64,000 nucleotides of DNA from Deltaproteobacteria bacterium (GCA_013151235.1 JAADIO010000016.1:1-64000), one strand, 5' to 3'. Counted from the stretch's first letter, positions 1 to 10,188 are shown. Notes: generated from the letters alone by a model not told the origin. A program made the numbers and translations.

Positions 1-245
1 AAGAGTTCGGGGCATTGTTGTGCCTCATCGAGGATGAAATGCCTTTGCAATCTGTTGAGGGCATCCTGAGGATCCTGGGAAACCCGCGCCAGATCGGACG
101 GCTTTTCCAGATCCAGGTATTCCCAGCCGGTCAGGGCGGACCTGATGAAGGTGGTCTTGCCGCATTGCCGCGGTCCGAGGACACAGACGATGGGAAAGGT
201 TTTCAACAACCGACGCAGACGTCCTGTGAAGTGCCGCTCAATCAT
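1..245 (-). CDS. AAA-family ATPase (AAA_14/DUF4143 type), partial
   Basis: Reading the minus strand from the ATG at 245 gives 81 codons with no stop, running off the left edge of the window. The visible N-terminal part has a Walker A motif GPRQCGKTT after a short basic leader (MIERHFTGRL) and a Walker B HFILDEAQQCPEL. This is the layout of the AAA_14 ATPases that often carry a DUF4143 C-terminus, a family common in accessory DNA and of poorly defined function. The DUF4143 half lies outside the window, so that part is inference. It is divergent from polA, with a palindromic repeat in between. Confidence 0.8.
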   Translation of the reverse strand, partial: MIERHFTGRLRRLLKTFPIVCVLGPRQCGKTTFIRSALTGWEYLDLEKPSDLARVSQDPQDALNRLQRHFILDEAQQCPEL

Positions 246-610
246 ATATGCATTATAGAATTGAAATTTCTAATTTGCAACCATTTATTTGGTGCCCCGA
301 CACAGCGGAAGCGGAGCTCCCCTATCTCTCCGGGAACCCTTGAATAATACTTCTCTTTTCGTAACTACACAGGTCACCTCTCTTTTTCCGCATGACTGCG
401 TTATTGCGGTGCTCAAATCCTCGACGTATGAAAAATACGCCTCCGGTTTTGCGCTCCTTACGCCTTGTCCTGCGGAGAAATAGAAGCAACCTGAGCAGTT
501 ACCTCTTTTCAAGATTCCAATCTTCTCCTTGAAAATCGGGAAGGGTTCCGATATGTTCTGCAATATCATCCGTCAATCCCGTGAATAATCCGTACGTCGG
601 AGACCGGTTC
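246..610. other. Intergenic region between the ATPase and polA
   Basis: No gene is supported in these 365 bases. They hold the family I palindromic element at 361-502 and a short A+T-rich stretch next to the ATPase start that may carry its promoter. The short ORFs here are on both strands of the palindrome and show no recognisable protein. Confidence 0.6.
361..502. repeat. Palindromic intergenic element, family I copy 1
   Basis: A 142 bp element. It begins GTAACTACACAGGT (361-374) and ends ACCTGAGCAGTTAC (489-502), a 14 bp terminal inverted repeat with 12 matches. The centre holds a small stem CGTAT-GAAAA-ATACG. Copies with the same layout lie at 43862-44102 (same orientation) and 17781-17924 (reverse). 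This copy lacks the insert found in the 43.9 kb copy. Confidence 0.8.
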
Positions 611-3277
611 ATGCCGAAGTCTGAAACCCTCTACCTGATCGACGGGAGTTCCTACATCTACCGCGCTTTCTACGCCATCCGGAATCTCTCCAATTCGCAG
701 GGAATGCCGACGAACGCCGTCTACGGCTTTACCCGGATGCTGATGAAGGTGATTGCCGAGAAGAAGCCCGACTATGTAGCCGTTGCCTTTGATGCGAAGG
801 GCCCCACCTTTCGACACGAGTTCTATCCCGAGTACAAGGCGAACCGCCCGACCATGCCCGAAGAGCTGCAACCCCAGATCCCTTATATCAAAAGGATGGT
901 GGAAGGGTTTGCCATCCCTTCCATCGAGCGGGAGGGGGTCGAGGCCGATGATCTCCTGGGAACCCTGGCCCGGATCGGAGAGGAAAAGGGACTGGAGGTG
1001 GTTCTCGTCTCCGGGGACAAAGACCTCCTCCAGCTGGTCACCCCGAAGGTCCGTGTCTACGATACGATGAAGGAAAAGGTCTTCCGTGAGGAGGAAGTAA
1101 AGGAAAAGTTCGGTGTGGAGCCTGCCCGGGTGATCGAGGTGATGGCCCTCATGGGGGATTCCTCGGACAATGTGCCGGGAATCCCGGGGGTCGGGCCGAA
1201 AACGGCGGTCAAGTTGATTCAACAATATCACGACGTGGAGGGAGTCCTGGCGGAGGCCGGATCGATCCGGGGGAAGATGGGGGAGAAGATCCGGGAGAAT
1301 GCGGAATTGGCCCGGATCAGCCGGAAACTGGTCACCATCGACACCGCTCTGCCCGTCGATCTTGACCTCAATGCCTTCCGTTATACCGAACCGAAATTAG
1401 AAGATCTCATGGACCTCCTTCGCGAGCTGGAATTTACAACGCTCCTGCAGGAATTTTCCGGAGGGGGCAAGAGGAAGCAGAAGGAGTACCGGACGATCCT
1501 CGACCGGAAGGACCTCGACACCTTCCTGGCCCGCATCCGAAAGGAGAAGGAGGTCTCCTTTGATCTGGAAACGACGGCGCTTGATCCGATGCGGGCGAAG
1601 ATCGTCGGGGTCTCATTCTCCGTACAGGAGGATGAGGGGGTCTATGTTCCGGTGGCCCATACCGTTGACGCACCACAACAACTTTCCCTGCAGGAGGTTC
1701 TGGAGACGCTGGCTCCTCTCCTGACCGATCCTTCCATCCGGAAGATCGGGCAGAACATCAAGTATGACCTGCTGGTCCTGGCAAATGCCGGGGTGGAGCT
1801 TTCCGGGATCTATTTCGACACCATGGTTGCCTCCTACCTGATCAACCCCTCCCGGACGACGCACAATCTGAACGATCTCGCCCTGACCTATCTTAATCAC
1901 AAGATGATTACCTATAAAGAAGTGACCGGTACGGGAAAGAAGGCGATCGGTTTTGCCGAGGTCCCGGTCGAGCAGGCGACGGACTATGCCGCGGAGGACG
2001 CCGAGATCACCTACACCCTTTATCAGCGGCTGGAGCCGATGCTTTCCGAGAACAATCTTGAAACCCTCTTTCACGAGATCGAAATGCCGCTGATTCCCGT
2101 CCTGGCAAGGATGGAGCGGGCCGGGGTGAAGGTGGACGCCGATTTTTTGGCCTCCATGTCCGGTGAGATCCGAACGGATCTCGACCGCCTGATTACGAAG
2201 ATCTATGATTTGGCCGGTGAGGAGTTCAACATCAACTCCACACAGCAGCTTGCCCGGATTCTCTTCGAAAAACAAGGGATCAAACCGATCAAGAAAACCA
2301 AGACCGGGTATTCGACCAACATGGAGGTCCTGCAACAGCTTGCCGGGGAACATGAACTGCCCCGAGAGATCCTGGAGTACCGATCCCTGGCCAAGTTGAA
2401 ATCGACCTATATCGATGCACTGCCCAGGCTGATTCATCCCGAAACGGGCCGGGTCCATACCTCCTTCAACCAGACGGTGACGGCTACCGGGCGGCTTTCC
2501 AGCTCAGATCCGAATCTTCAGAACATCCCGATCCGGACCCCGCTCGGGAAAAAGATCCGGGAGGCCTTTGTCGCAGAGCCGGGGCATATGCTCGTCTCCG
2601 CCGACTACTCGCAGGTGGAGCTTCGGATCCTGGCCCATCTCTCGGGAGATCCGACCCTGATCGACGCCTTTCAAAAGAACGAGGATATCCATACAAGGAC
2701 GGCGGCGGAGATCTTTGACCTTCCGCCGGAACGCGTAACGGAAGAGATGCGCCGGGATGCCAAGACGGTCAACTTCGGGATCATCTACGGTATGGGGCGG
2801 TACGGACTTTCCCGGCAGTTGGAGATCCCTGTCTACGAGGCGGAGCGATATATTGAAAGTTATTTTGCCCGTTATCCCGGTGTCAAGGCCTACCAGGACC
2901 GATTACTGGAAGAGGCCCGGAAGACCGGTTACGTGACCACTCTCATGAACCGCCGCCGGCCCATTCCGGAACTGGCCGGATCGAACAAAAACCGTATCGC
3001 CATGGGAGAACGGACGGCGATCAATACGCCGATCCAGGGGAGTGCCGCCGACATCATCAAGGTGGCCATGATCCGGATCGATGAAACCCTCCGGCGGGAG
3101 AAGATGCAGGCAAGAATGATCCTCCAGATCCATGATGAACTGATTCTCGAGGTTCCCGAAAACGAACTGGATCGGGCCGGAACCATGCTACGGGAGGGGA
3201 TGGAGGGGGTGGTTAACCTGAAGGTGCCGCTGCGGGTCGATCTGGGGGTGGGGAAAAACTGGCGCGACGCACATTGA
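611..3277 (+). CDS. polA: DNA polymerase I
   Basis: An 888-residue family A polymerase for Okazaki-fragment maturation and repair. In order it has an N-terminal 5'-nuclease domain (about 1-290), a 3'-5' exonuclease domain and the polymerase domain (about 500-888). Proofreading looks active: the DxE of motif I is present (D318, E320 in SFDLETTALD), with NIKYD and YAAED as motifs II and III. Polymerase motifs A (DYSQVELRILA, about 665), B (RRDAKTVNFGIIYG) and C (IHDELILEV, about 841) are intact. The ATG at 611, followed by PKSETLYLIDGSSYIYRAF, is preferred because a CGGAG lies about nine bases upstream. An in-frame GTG at 581 would add ten residues. Confidence 0.97.
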   Translation: MPKSETLYLIDGSSYIYRAFYAIRNLSNSQGMPTNAVYGFTRMLMKVIAEKKPDYVAVAFDAKGPTFRHEFYPEYKANRPTMPEELQPQIPYIKRMVEGFAIPSIEREGVEADDLLGTLARIGEEKGLEVVLVSGDKDLLQLVTPKVRVYDTMKEKVFREEEVKEKFGVEPARVIEVMALMGDSSDNVPGIPGVGPKTAVKLIQQYHDVEGVLAEAGSIRGKMGEKIRENAELARISRKLVTIDTALPVDLDLNAFRYTEPKLEDLMDLLRELEFTTLLQEFSGGGKRKQKEYRTILDRKDLDTFLARIRKEKEVSFDLETTALDPMRAKIVGVSFSVQEDEGVYVPVAHTVDAPQQLSLQEVLETLAPLLTDPSIRKIGQNIKYDLLVLANAGVELSGIYFDTMVASYLINPSRTTHNLNDLALTYLNHKMITYKEVTGTGKKAIGFAEVPVEQATDYAAEDAEITYTLYQRLEPMLSENNLETLFHEIEMPLIPVLARMERAGVKVDADFLASMSGEIRTDLDRLITKIYDLAGEEFNINSTQQLARILFEKQGIKPIKKTKTGYSTNMEVLQQLAGEHELPREILEYRSLAKLKSTYIDALPRLIHPETGRVHTSFNQTVTATGRLSSSDPNLQNIPIRTPLGKKIREAFVAEPGHMLVSADYSQVELRILAHLSGDPTLIDAFQKNEDIHTRTAAEIFDLPPERVTEEMRRDAKTVNFGIIYGMGRYGLSRQLEIPVYEAERYIESYFARYPGVKAYQDRLLEEARKTGYVTTLMNRRRPIPELAGSNKNRIAMGERTAINTPIQGSAADIIKVAMIRIDETLRREKMQARMILQIHDELILEVPENELDRAGTMLREGMEGVVNLKVPLRVDLGVGKNWRDAH

Positions 3278-3370
3278 CATTTGCCGGAAAATCTGAAAGA
3301 ATATTTATTTCCGGAAAGATTTCCCCGGCCCACAATCTGGAGCCGGGATTTTCTGTTACAGGAGGGATAG

Positions 3371-3895
3371 GTGAGAGGAACAACGATTTTGTCGGTCCGA
3401 AAGGACGGTCGGGTGGCGCTGGCCGGAGACGGACAGGTGACCGTGGGAAACACCATCCTTAAACAGAGGGCGAAAAAGATCCGGCGGCTCTACAAGGACC
3501 GGGTTCTCGTCGGCTTTGCCGGGGCCACGGCCGATGCCTTTACCCTTTTTGAAAAGTTTGAGGCCAAGCTCGATCAGTATAGCGGGAACCTGACCCGCTC
3601 CGCCGTGGAGCTGGCCAAGGACTGGCGAACGGACCGTATCCTGCGAAAGTTGGAGGCGATGATGATTGCCGTCGACCGGGATCATTCCTTTATCCTCTCC
3701 GGCAACGGTGACGTGGTGGAGCCCGATGACGGGATCGTGGCCATCGGTTCCGGCGGTGCTTACGCCCAGGCGGCGGCGAGGGCCCTGGTGCGGCACACCG
3801 AACTCACGGTGTCGGAGATCGTGAAGGAGGGGATGACCATCGCCGCGGGCATCTGTATTTATACCAATGAAGAGATTACCGTAGAGGAACTCTGA
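3371..3895 (+). CDS. hslV: ATP-dependent protease peptidase subunit HslV
   Basis: The proteasome-like peptidase of the cytoplasmic HslUV (ClpYQ) complex, 174 residues, the usual length. It starts at a GTG behind a strong AGGAGGG. The [12 protein letters not shown] start contains the TT pair whose first Thr becomes the N-terminal nucleophile after processing. The conserved GDGQVT and the [14 protein letters not shown] helix follow. hslU lies 190 bp downstream, separated by a palindromic element that begins right after the hslV stop codon. Confidence 0.97.
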   Translation: MRGTTILSVRKDGRVALAGDGQVTVGNTILKQRAKKIRRLYKDRVLVGFAGATADAFTLFEKFEAKLDQYSGNLTRSAVELAKDWRTDRILRKLEAMMIAVDRDHSFILSGNGDVVEPDDGIVAIGSGGAYAQAAARALVRHTELTVSEIVKEGMTIAAGICIYTNEEITVEEL

Positions 3896-3896
3896 T

Positions 3897-4016
3897 GGCT
3901 TCGTAAAAAGTTCGTCTGCTGCGTTTATCAGGTTTTGCTTTCATTGCGACGTACAAAAAAGTACGTCTCACTCATCAAAACCTTCGCGCCTTGCATCCGC
4001 AACTTTTTACTTTGCC
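3897..4016. repeat. Palindromic intergenic element, family II copy A (no insert)
   Basis: A 120 bp element starting one base after the hslV stop codon. Its ends are inverted: GGC-ttc-GTAAAAAGTT (3897-3912) and AACTTTTTAC-ttt-GCC (4001-4016). The centre is a perfect stem ACGTAC-A6-GTACGT (3949-3966). The left arm contains CTGCGTTTATCAGG, the site where copy B at 9972 carries an insert. It separates hslV from hslU. Confidence 0.8.
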
Positions 4017-4085
4017 GTCTCATATGTAGACTTCTTGTGACACCATTAACCTTGGGGACAGGAAACAGAGGAAGGTGAAGAAAAT

Positions 4086-5453
4086 ATGTCGGAATTGACC
4101 CCCAGGCAGATTGTTGCCGAGTTGGATAAATATATTATCGGGCAGGCGGATGCGAAGCGGGCCGTGGCGATCGCCATCCGGGACCGGTGGCGAAGGCTCC
4201 AGCTTCCCGAAGAGCTGCGGGAGGAGGTCCTCCCCAAGAACATTATCATGATCGGTCCCACCGGTGTCGGAAAGACGGAGATCTCCCGCCGCCTCGCGAC
4301 ACTCACGAAGGCGCCCTTCATCAAGGTGGAGGCCTCGAAATATACCGAGGTCGGCTATGTGGGACGTGACGTCGAATCGATGATCCGGGACCTGACGGAG
4401 ATCGCCGTCAACATGGTCCGCTCGGAGATGGCCGAGACGGTACGGGAGCAGGCCGTCCGGAACACGGAGGAAAAAATCCTCGATCTCCTGCTTCCCCCCC
4501 TGCAGCGCTCCGGCGCCACTTCGGACGGCCGGATCGAGGTGACGGGGGATATGAACGAAGAGGAGCAGCAGGGAAAGACCCGGGAGAAACTGCGGGAGAA
4601 ATTGCGGGCAGGCAAGCTCGACAGCCGGATGGTCGATATCGAGCAGAGCGAGTCCGCCGGATCCCCGATGGTGGAGATTTTTACCGGTTCCGGAATGGAA
4701 GAGTTCAACATCAAGGATATGCTCGGCAATTTTTTCCCTAAGCGGAAGAAGCAGCGCCGGACCACCATTGCCGAGGCCCGCCGGATTCTCGAAGAGGAAG
4801 AGGCCCAGCGTCTCGTGGATATGGAAAAGGTGAAAGAGGAGGCCCTCCGGCGGGTTGAGAATTCGGGGATGGTTTTCATCGACGAGATCGACAAGGTGGC
4901 CGGCCGCGAGGGGAGCGGTGCCGCCGGTCCTTCGGTTTCACGGGAAGGGGTACAGCGGGATATTCTCCCCATCGTGGAAGGTTCCACGGTAACGACCAAG
5001 TACGGGATGGTCCGAACCGATCATATTCTCTTTATCTCCGCCGGGGCCTTCCATGTGGCAAAACCGTCGGACCTGATCCCGGAGTTGCAGGGGCGCTTTC
5101 CGATCCGGGTGGAACTGAAGTCCCTCGGCAAAGAGGAATTTATCCGGATCCTGACGGAGCCGAAAAACGCACTCATCAAACAGTACCGGGCAATGCTCAA
5201 AACGGAAGGGTTTGATCTGACCTTTTCCGACGATGCCATTGAGGAGATTGCAAAGGTGGCGACGGAGGTCAATGAGCGCTCCGAAAATATCGGTGCACGC
5301 AGACTCTATACCATTATCGAACGGCTCCTTTCGGACATCTCTTTTGACGCCCCCGATACCGACCCGAAGGAGGCGGTCATCGACCGAGCCTATGTGCAGC
5401 AGGGGCTCAAGGAAATCGTTGGGGACGAGGATCTTTCAAAGTACATCCTGTAG
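4086..5453 (+). CDS. hslU: ATP-dependent protease ATPase subunit HslU
   Basis: The AAA+ unfoldase that feeds substrates to HslV, 455 residues (full length). Walker A is [15 protein letters not shown] (about 57-71) and Walker B is MVFIDEIDK (about 262). The insertion (I) domain lies between them, and the C-terminal tail EDLSKYIL is the segment that docks between HslV subunits. The start has an AGGAAGGTGAAG leader about ten bases upstream. argB follows after a 53 bp gap on the same strand. Confidence 0.97.
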   Translation: MSELTPRQIVAELDKYIIGQADAKRAVAIAIRDRWRRLQLPEELREEVLPKNIIMIGPTGVGKTEISRRLATLTKAPFIKVEASKYTEVGYVGRDVESMIRDLTEIAVNMVRSEMAETVREQAVRNTEEKILDLLLPPLQRSGATSDGRIEVTGDMNEEEQQGKTREKLREKLRAGKLDSRMVDIEQSESAGSPMVEIFTGSGMEEFNIKDMLGNFFPKRKKQRRTTIAEARRILEEEEAQRLVDMEKVKEEALRRVENSGMVFIDEIDKVAGREGSGAAGPSVSREGVQRDILPIVEGSTVTTKYGMVRTDHILFISAGAFHVAKPSDLIPELQGRFPIRVELKSLGKEEFIRILTEPKNALIKQYRAMLKTEGFDLTFSDDAIEEIAKVATEVNERSENIGARRLYTIIERLLSDISFDAPDTDPKEAVIDRAYVQQGLKEIVGDEDLSKYIL

Positions 5454-5506
5454 GATCCAAGGGGTCAGGTGGAACCTCACAGACTATTCATCAGAGAGTA
5501 AAGGCA

Positions 5507-6391
5507 ATGGAAAAACTCCTTCGGACGGCGGAAGTCCTCATTGAGGCGCTTCCCTATATCCGGAATTTTCAAGGGAAGACCATCGTTATCAAATACGGCG
5601 GTAACGCCATGGTCGACGAGGAGCTGAAACGGAACTTCGCCCTTGATGTCATCCTCATGAAATCGGTGGGGATCAACCCGGTGATCGTTCATGGAGGCGG
5701 CCCCCAGATCGGGCGGACCATGGAACGGATGGGAAAGATCCCCCGCTTCGTCAACGGCCAACGGGTGACCGATGAAGAGACCATGGATATCGTTCAGATG
5801 GTCCTCGGCGGCAAGGTCAACAAGGAGATTGTCTCCCTGATCAACAACAACGGCGGCACGGCTGTGGGCCTCACCGGGAAAGACGGGAAGATGATCCGGG
5901 CGAAGAAGCTTGTGGTCACCACACCCTCGCCGGAAACGGGAGCGCCCGAAATCATCGATCTCGGCAAGGTCGGCGAGGTAGAATCGATTGATCCGTCGAT
6001 TCTCCATGTCATCACCGCGTCGGGCAGCATCCCCGTCATTGCCCCGGTGGGCGAAGGAGAAGGTGGCGACTCCTACAACATCAATGCCGATCTTGTTACC
6101 GGGAGCCTGGCCGCCGCCCTGGCCGCGGAAAAACTGATTCTCCTGACCGATGTGGAAGGGATTCGGGACGCCTCGGGTATGCTGGTGCCGACGGCGACGA
6201 AAAAGAATGTGGAGCAGATGAAGCAGGAGAAGGTGATTACCTCGGGGATGCTGCCCAAGGTGGAGGCCTGTTTTGAGGCCCTTGCCGGAGGCGTGAAGAA
6301 GACCCATATTATTGATGGCCGGATCCGGCACGCCGTGCTTTTAGAGGTCTTTACCAAAGGCGGTGTGGGGACGGAGATTGTTGCCGAATGA
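5507..6391 (+). CDS. argB: Acetylglutamate kinase
   Basis: Phosphorylates N-acetylglutamate, the second step of arginine synthesis. The 294-residue protein has the amino acid kinase fold markers KYGGNAM near the N-terminus, VHGGGPQIG for substrate and phosphate binding, and the C-terminal GVGTEI. It is first in the argB-argD-argF-argG run. argD starts 14 bases after its stop, with argD's ribosome site just downstream of the argB stop. Confidence 0.97.
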   Translation: MEKLLRTAEVLIEALPYIRNFQGKTIVIKYGGNAMVDEELKRNFALDVILMKSVGINPVIVHGGGPQIGRTMERMGKIPRFVNGQRVTDEETMDIVQMVLGGKVNKEIVSLINNNGGTAVGLTGKDGKMIRAKKLVVTTPSPETGAPEIIDLGKVGEVESIDPSILHVITASGSIPVIAPVGEGEGGDSYNINADLVTGSLAAALAAEKLILLTDVEGIRDASGMLVPTATKKNVEQMKQEKVITSGMLPKVEACFEALAGGVKKTHIIDGRIRHAVLLEVFTKGGVGTEIVAE

Positions 6392-6404
6392 AGGAGGAGG
6401 CGGG

Positions 6405-7595
6405 ATGGCCTCAGTCCGGGATGATGTCATGAAAATCACGGAAAAATATATTATGGAGACCTACGGCCGTTACCCGGTGACGCTGGTCCGGGGAGAGGGG
6501 TGCCGCGTCTGGGACAGTAATGACCGGGAATACATCGATTTTCTCTCCGGTCTGGCCGTCAACAGCCTCGGCCATTGCCACCCGGCCGTTGTGTCGGCGA
6601 TCCGGGAACAGGCGGGACAGTTGATCCATGTCTCCAATCTCTACCACATTGCGCCCCAGGCGGAGCTGGCGAAGCTGCTTGTGGATCACTCCTTCGCGGG
6701 CAAGGCTTTTTTCGCCAATAGTGGCGCTGAAGCGAATGAAGCGGCGATCAAGCTGGCCCGAAAACATGCCAAAGACCGGGGGGAGCCCGACCGGTGTGAG
6801 ATTGTCTCCATGATCCAGTCCTTCCACGGACGAACCCTGGCGACGGTGACGGCGACCGGGCAGAAGAAGTTTCATCAAGGATTTGAACCGCTGGTGCCGG
6901 GTTTTCACTATGTTTCCTTTAATGATATTTCCGCTGTCGAAGCGGTTGTAACGGAGAAAACCTGTGCCGTCCTGGTGGAGCCGGTCCAGGGAGAGGGGGG
7001 AATCCATATTGCGGCGGAAGGATATCTGCCGGCCCTGAAAAAGCTCTGCCGCGACCGGGGAGCGCTGCTCATCTTCGATGAGGTACAGTGCGGCATGGGA
7101 CGGACGGGCAAGTTGTTCGCATACGAACATTTCGATTCCGCCCCCGACATCATGACCCTGGCCAAGGCCCTGGGCGGCGGCGTCCCCATCGGAGCGATGC
7201 TGGCAACGGACGAAGTTGCCGGGAGTTTCGTCCCCGGAACCCACGCCTCGACCTTCGGCGGGAATCCCTTGTCCTGTGCGGCCGGTGCAGCCGTGATGAA
7301 GACGCTGCTCTCTCCCGGGTTTCTCGATACCGTCAACGCCCGGTCCGGTTACTTTGTAGCCTGTCTGGAGGATCTGAAGCGTCGCCACACCGTGATCCGG
7401 GAGATTCGGGCTCTGGGCCTCATGATCGGGGTGGAGCTGGAACTCGATGGGGTGGCGATCGCCCGGGAGTGTCTGGAACGGGGATTCCTGATTAATTGTA
7501 CAATGGGAAATGTCCTCCGTTTTTTGCCGCCTCTCATCGTTTCTCATGAAGAAATCGACGCCTTGATTGCGCTATTGGATCAGGTCCTGCCGTGA
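6405..7595 (+). CDS. argD: Acetylornithine aminotransferase
   Basis: A PLP-dependent class III aminotransferase that makes N-acetylornithine; related enzymes also act in lysine synthesis. It has 396 residues. Features include FANSGAEANEAAIKLARK, the PLP-phosphate and cofactor-stacking region, LLIFDEVQCGMGRTG with the Asp that binds the pyridine nitrogen, and TLAKALGGG with the Schiff-base lysine. The ATG at 6405 is chosen because AAGGAGGAGG lies just upstream; the longer frame starting at 6363 would overlap argB. Confidence 0.95.
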   Translation: MASVRDDVMKITEKYIMETYGRYPVTLVRGEGCRVWDSNDREYIDFLSGLAVNSLGHCHPAVVSAIREQAGQLIHVSNLYHIAPQAELAKLLVDHSFAGKAFFANSGAEANEAAIKLARKHAKDRGEPDRCEIVSMIQSFHGRTLATVTATGQKKFHQGFEPLVPGFHYVSFNDISAVEAVVTEKTCAVLVEPVQGEGGIHIAAEGYLPALKKLCRDRGALLIFDEVQCGMGRTGKLFAYEHFDSAPDIMTLAKALGGGVPIGAMLATDEVAGSFVPGTHASTFGGNPLSCAAGAAVMKTLLSPGFLDTVNARSGYFVACLEDLKRRHTVIREIRALGLMIGVELELDGVAIARECLERGFLINCTMGNVLRFLPPLIVSHEEIDALIALLDQVLP

Positions 7596-7648
7596 GAATT
7601 CCAACTGTGTGATGGGTATGCCGATTGCGGAAAGACAGGGGGTATCGA

Positions 7649-8581
7649 ATGAAAAAAGATCTACTTTCCATTCATGATTTGAGCCGTGAGGAAATCGAAC
7701 TTATCCTGGAGCGTTCCTCCGACCTGAAACGGAAGCGGAATGAAGGAGTCTCCTATCAGCCCCTTCAGGGGAAATGTCTGGGGATGATCTTCGATAAGTC
7801 CTCCACCCGAACCCGGGTCTCCTTTGAGGTGGGAATCTACCAGTTGGGCGGTTATGCCCTTTTCCTGAGCAATCGCGATATCCAGCTCGGGCGGGGGGAG
7901 ACCATCGCCGATACGGCCCAGGTCCTCTCCCGCTACATCGACGGGATCATGATCCGGACCTACCGGCAGTCCGATGTGGAGGAACTTGCGGCCGTGGCGG
8001 ACATCCCGGTGATCAACGGGCTGACCGATCTGCTTCACCCGTGCCAGGTCCTGGCCGACCTCTTCACCGTCCAGGAACGGTTCGGATCTTTTGAGGGCTT
8101 GAAAGTGGCCTATGTGGGGGATGGGAACAACATGGCGAATTCCTGGCTTTATGCCGCGGCGAAACTGGGCCTCGCGATCTCCATCGGCTGTCCTGAGGGA
8201 TACGCACCGGATGACGGCGTTCTGTCGGAAGCACGGGAGGACGCCCGCGCCTCGGGTTCCCGCATTGTTGTCACCCACGACCCGGTGGAGGCCGTCACCG
8301 ATGCACAGGTAATTATTACCGATGTCTGGGCCAGCATGGGACAGGAAGAGGAGTACGAAAAGCGGTTACGGGATTTTGCCGGCTATCAGGTGAATCGGAA
8401 ACTTGCGGAACATGCCGATCCGACCTATCTTTTCATGCACTGTCTGCCCGCCCATCGCGGTGAAGAGGTGGCCGCGGATGTAATCGACGGGTCCCACTCC
8501 ATTGTCGTGGATGAGGCGGAAAACCGGTTACATACCCAGAAGGCGGTCATGGAACTTTTGATGGGAGAACAATCAGGATGA
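7649..8581 (+). CDS. argF: Ornithine carbamoyltransferase
   Basis: Makes citrulline from ornithine and carbamoyl phosphate. The 310-residue protein has the carbamoyl-phosphate loop [10 protein letters not shown], the HPCQVLAD motif and the ornithine-side [11 protein letters not shown]. The ATG at 7649 gives the family-typical start [12 protein letters not shown], with an ACAGGGGG leader upstream. Its stop overlaps the argG start by 4 bp (ATGA), so the two are probably translationally coupled. Confidence 0.96.
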   Translation: MKKDLLSIHDLSREEIELILERSSDLKRKRNEGVSYQPLQGKCLGMIFDKSSTRTRVSFEVGIYQLGGYALFLSNRDIQLGRGETIADTAQVLSRYIDGIMIRTYRQSDVEELAAVADIPVINGLTDLLHPCQVLADLFTVQERFGSFEGLKVAYVGDGNNMANSWLYAAAKLGLAISIGCPEGYAPDDGVLSEAREDARASGSRIVVTHDPVEAVTDAQVIITDVWASMGQEEEYEKRLRDFAGYQVNRKLAEHADPTYLFMHCLPAHRGEEVAADVIDGSHSIVVDEAENRLHTQKAVMELLMGEQSG

Positions 8582-9792
8582 GTGAAAAGATCCGAAAGGT
8601 GGTCGTCGCCTATTCCGGAGGATTGGATACCTCCGTGATCGTCCGGTGGATCCGGGAGACCTACCGGTGTGACGTGGTAACCTTCACGGCCGACCTCGGT
8701 CAGGAGGAGGAATTAGACGGGATCGAGGAGAAGGCGAAAAAGACGGGGGCCGTCAAAGCCGTGATCTCCGATCTTCGGGAGGAGTTCGTCCGGGATTATG
8801 TCTTTCCGGCCCTGCAGGCCGATGCCGTCTATGAAGGGCTCTATCTCATGGGGACCTCCCTGGCCCGGCCGTTGATCTCAAAATATCTTGTGGAGATCGC
8901 CCGGGCCGAAGGGGCGGACGCCATTGCTCACGGAGCGACGGGGAAAGGAAACGACCAGGTGCGATTTGAGCTCTCCGCCTATGCCTTGAATCCGGAGATC
9001 AAGATCGTGGCCCCTTGGCGGGAATGGGACCTCAATTCCCGTGAGGCTCTGATCGCCTATGCCGAAAAGCACGGGATCCCCGTGCCGGTGACCAAGGCCC
9101 GCCCCTACAGTACCGACCGGAACCTTTTTCACATCAGTTTCGAAGGGGGAGTATTAGAGGATCCCTGGGAACCGCCGCCCGAGGAGATGTTCGTCCTGAC
9201 CGTTGCCCCGGAAACCGCCCCCGACGAGGCGGAAAAGATTATCATCGATTTTGAAAACGGGATTCCGACGGCGCTCAATGGCCGGAACCTGTCGCCGGCG
9301 GAACTGCTGACTGAAGCGAACCGTCTGGGGGGAAAGCACGGCATCGGTCGCCTTGACATGGTGGAAAACCGTTTCGTCGGGATGAAGGCCCGGGGAGTGT
9401 ATGAGACACCGGGCGGGACCCTCCTTCATGTCGCCCACCGCGCCATGGAGTCGATTGCCATGGACCGGGAGGTCATGCACCTGCGGGACAGCCTGATCCC
9501 GAAATTTGCCGAACTGGTCTATAACGGTTTCTGGTTTTCACCGGAAATGGAGATGCTCTTGAAGACCATCGAACAATCCCAGCGGGGTGTGACCGGCACG
9601 GTCCGCCTGAAATTGTACAAAGGAAACTGCATCGTCGAGGGAAGAAAGTCGCCGAACTCCCTCTACAATCCGGAGTTCGCGACCTTTGAGGCCGACGAGG
9701 TTTACAACCAGAAGGATGCCGAAGGGTTTATCCGGCTCAACGCCCTCCGGCTCCGAATCCGTAAAATGTTGGAAGAAAGGGAGAGACCATGA
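8578..9792 (+). CDS. argG: Argininosuccinate synthase
   Basis: Joins citrulline and aspartate using ATP. It has 404 residues, typical of the bacterial short form. The N-type ATP pyrophosphatase P-loop is [10 protein letters not shown] near the N-terminus, and [13 protein letters not shown] and the citrulline/aspartate-binding segments follow. The start overlaps argF and the end overlaps the next small ORF, both by 4 bp, giving a tight argF-argG-ORF unit. argH is not in the window. Confidence 0.97.
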   Translation: MSEKIRKVVVAYSGGLDTSVIVRWIRETYRCDVVTFTADLGQEEELDGIEEKAKKTGAVKAVISDLREEFVRDYVFPALQADAVYEGLYLMGTSLARPLISKYLVEIARAEGADAIAHGATGKGNDQVRFELSAYALNPEIKIVAPWREWDLNSREALIAYAEKHGIPVPVTKARPYSTDRNLFHISFEGGVLEDPWEPPPEEMFVLTVAPETAPDEAEKIIIDFENGIPTALNGRNLSPAELLTEANRLGGKHGIGRLDMVENRFVGMKARGVYETPGGTLLHVAHRAMESIAMDREVMHLRDSLIPKFAELVYNGFWFSPEMEMLLKTIEQSQRGVTGTVRLKLYKGNCIVEGRKSPNSLYNPEFATFEADEVYNQKDAEGFIRLNALRLRIRKMLEERERP

Positions 9793-9971
9793 AGATCAAC
9801 GTGGAAAAAGCACTTGTGGAATTTACCCCGGAGACCGATGAGGAAACGGCATCTCTCGAGAAGGTCTGGAATCTGATCGTCGACTGTGTAAAGGCCAACA
9901 AGAAACTTGTGCCCGTCGGAGAGTATGTGCCGGCGAAGCGAAAGCTGGCACGGTTTGCCATCGAAGACTGA
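9789..9971 (+). CDS. Small protein of unknown function coupled to argG
   Basis: A 60-residue ORF starting in the ATGA overlap with argG, so translation is probably coupled. It is acidic in its first half ([17 protein letters not shown]) and basic towards the end ([13 protein letters not shown]), with no membrane segment or cysteine. I do not recognise a family. The start at the argG stop and the argG-proximal ribosome site argue that it is a real gene. A family II palindromic element begins immediately after its stop codon. Confidence 0.65.
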   Translation: MKINVEKALVEFTPETDEETASLEKVWNLIVDCVKANKKLVPVGEYVPAKRKLARFAIED

Positions 9972-10167
9972 CGGTTTCGTCAAAAGGTCCGTTTGCTTGT
10001 TACGCCTTCGGTGTGCCCCGTTTCAGATTAATTTTTGCCGCCGTTGGCGGCCCACACATTAAGGTCTCTTGAGGTTATCAGGTTTTGAGTTCGCTGCGGC
10101 GTACAACAAAGTACGTTTCACTTCTCAAAATCTTCGCGCCTTGCATCCGGGCCTTTTGACTGTGCCG
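9972..10167. repeat. Palindromic intergenic element, family II copy B (with insert)
   Basis: A 196 bp element that begins at the base after the stop codon of the 60-residue ORF. The ends are CGG-tttc-GTCAAAAGG (9972-9987) and CCTTTTGAC-tgtg-CCG (10152-10167). Compared with copy A the arms differ on both sides in a compensating way (GTAAAAAGTT/AACTTTTTAC versus GTCAAAAGG/CCTTTTGAC). The central stem is GTAC-aacaaa-GTAC. A 72 bp insert interrupts the left arm. Confidence 0.8.
10003..10074 (+). mobile_element. Small structured insert inside a palindromic element (72 bp)
   Basis: Comparison with the empty copy at 3897-4016 shows extra sequence between GTTA and TTATCAGG, with TTA (or TA) repeated on both sides. 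The insert starts CGCC, contains a stem GCCGCC-gtt-GGCGGC and ends GGTCTCTTGAGG. The 97 bp insert at 43905-44001 shares the CGC start, the GC-rich stem in the same place and the TCTTGAGG end. It is too small to encode a protein, so any mobility would need help in trans. Confidence 0.6.
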
Positions 10168-10188
10168 TCCCGAGTCGAAAGCAAGAAG

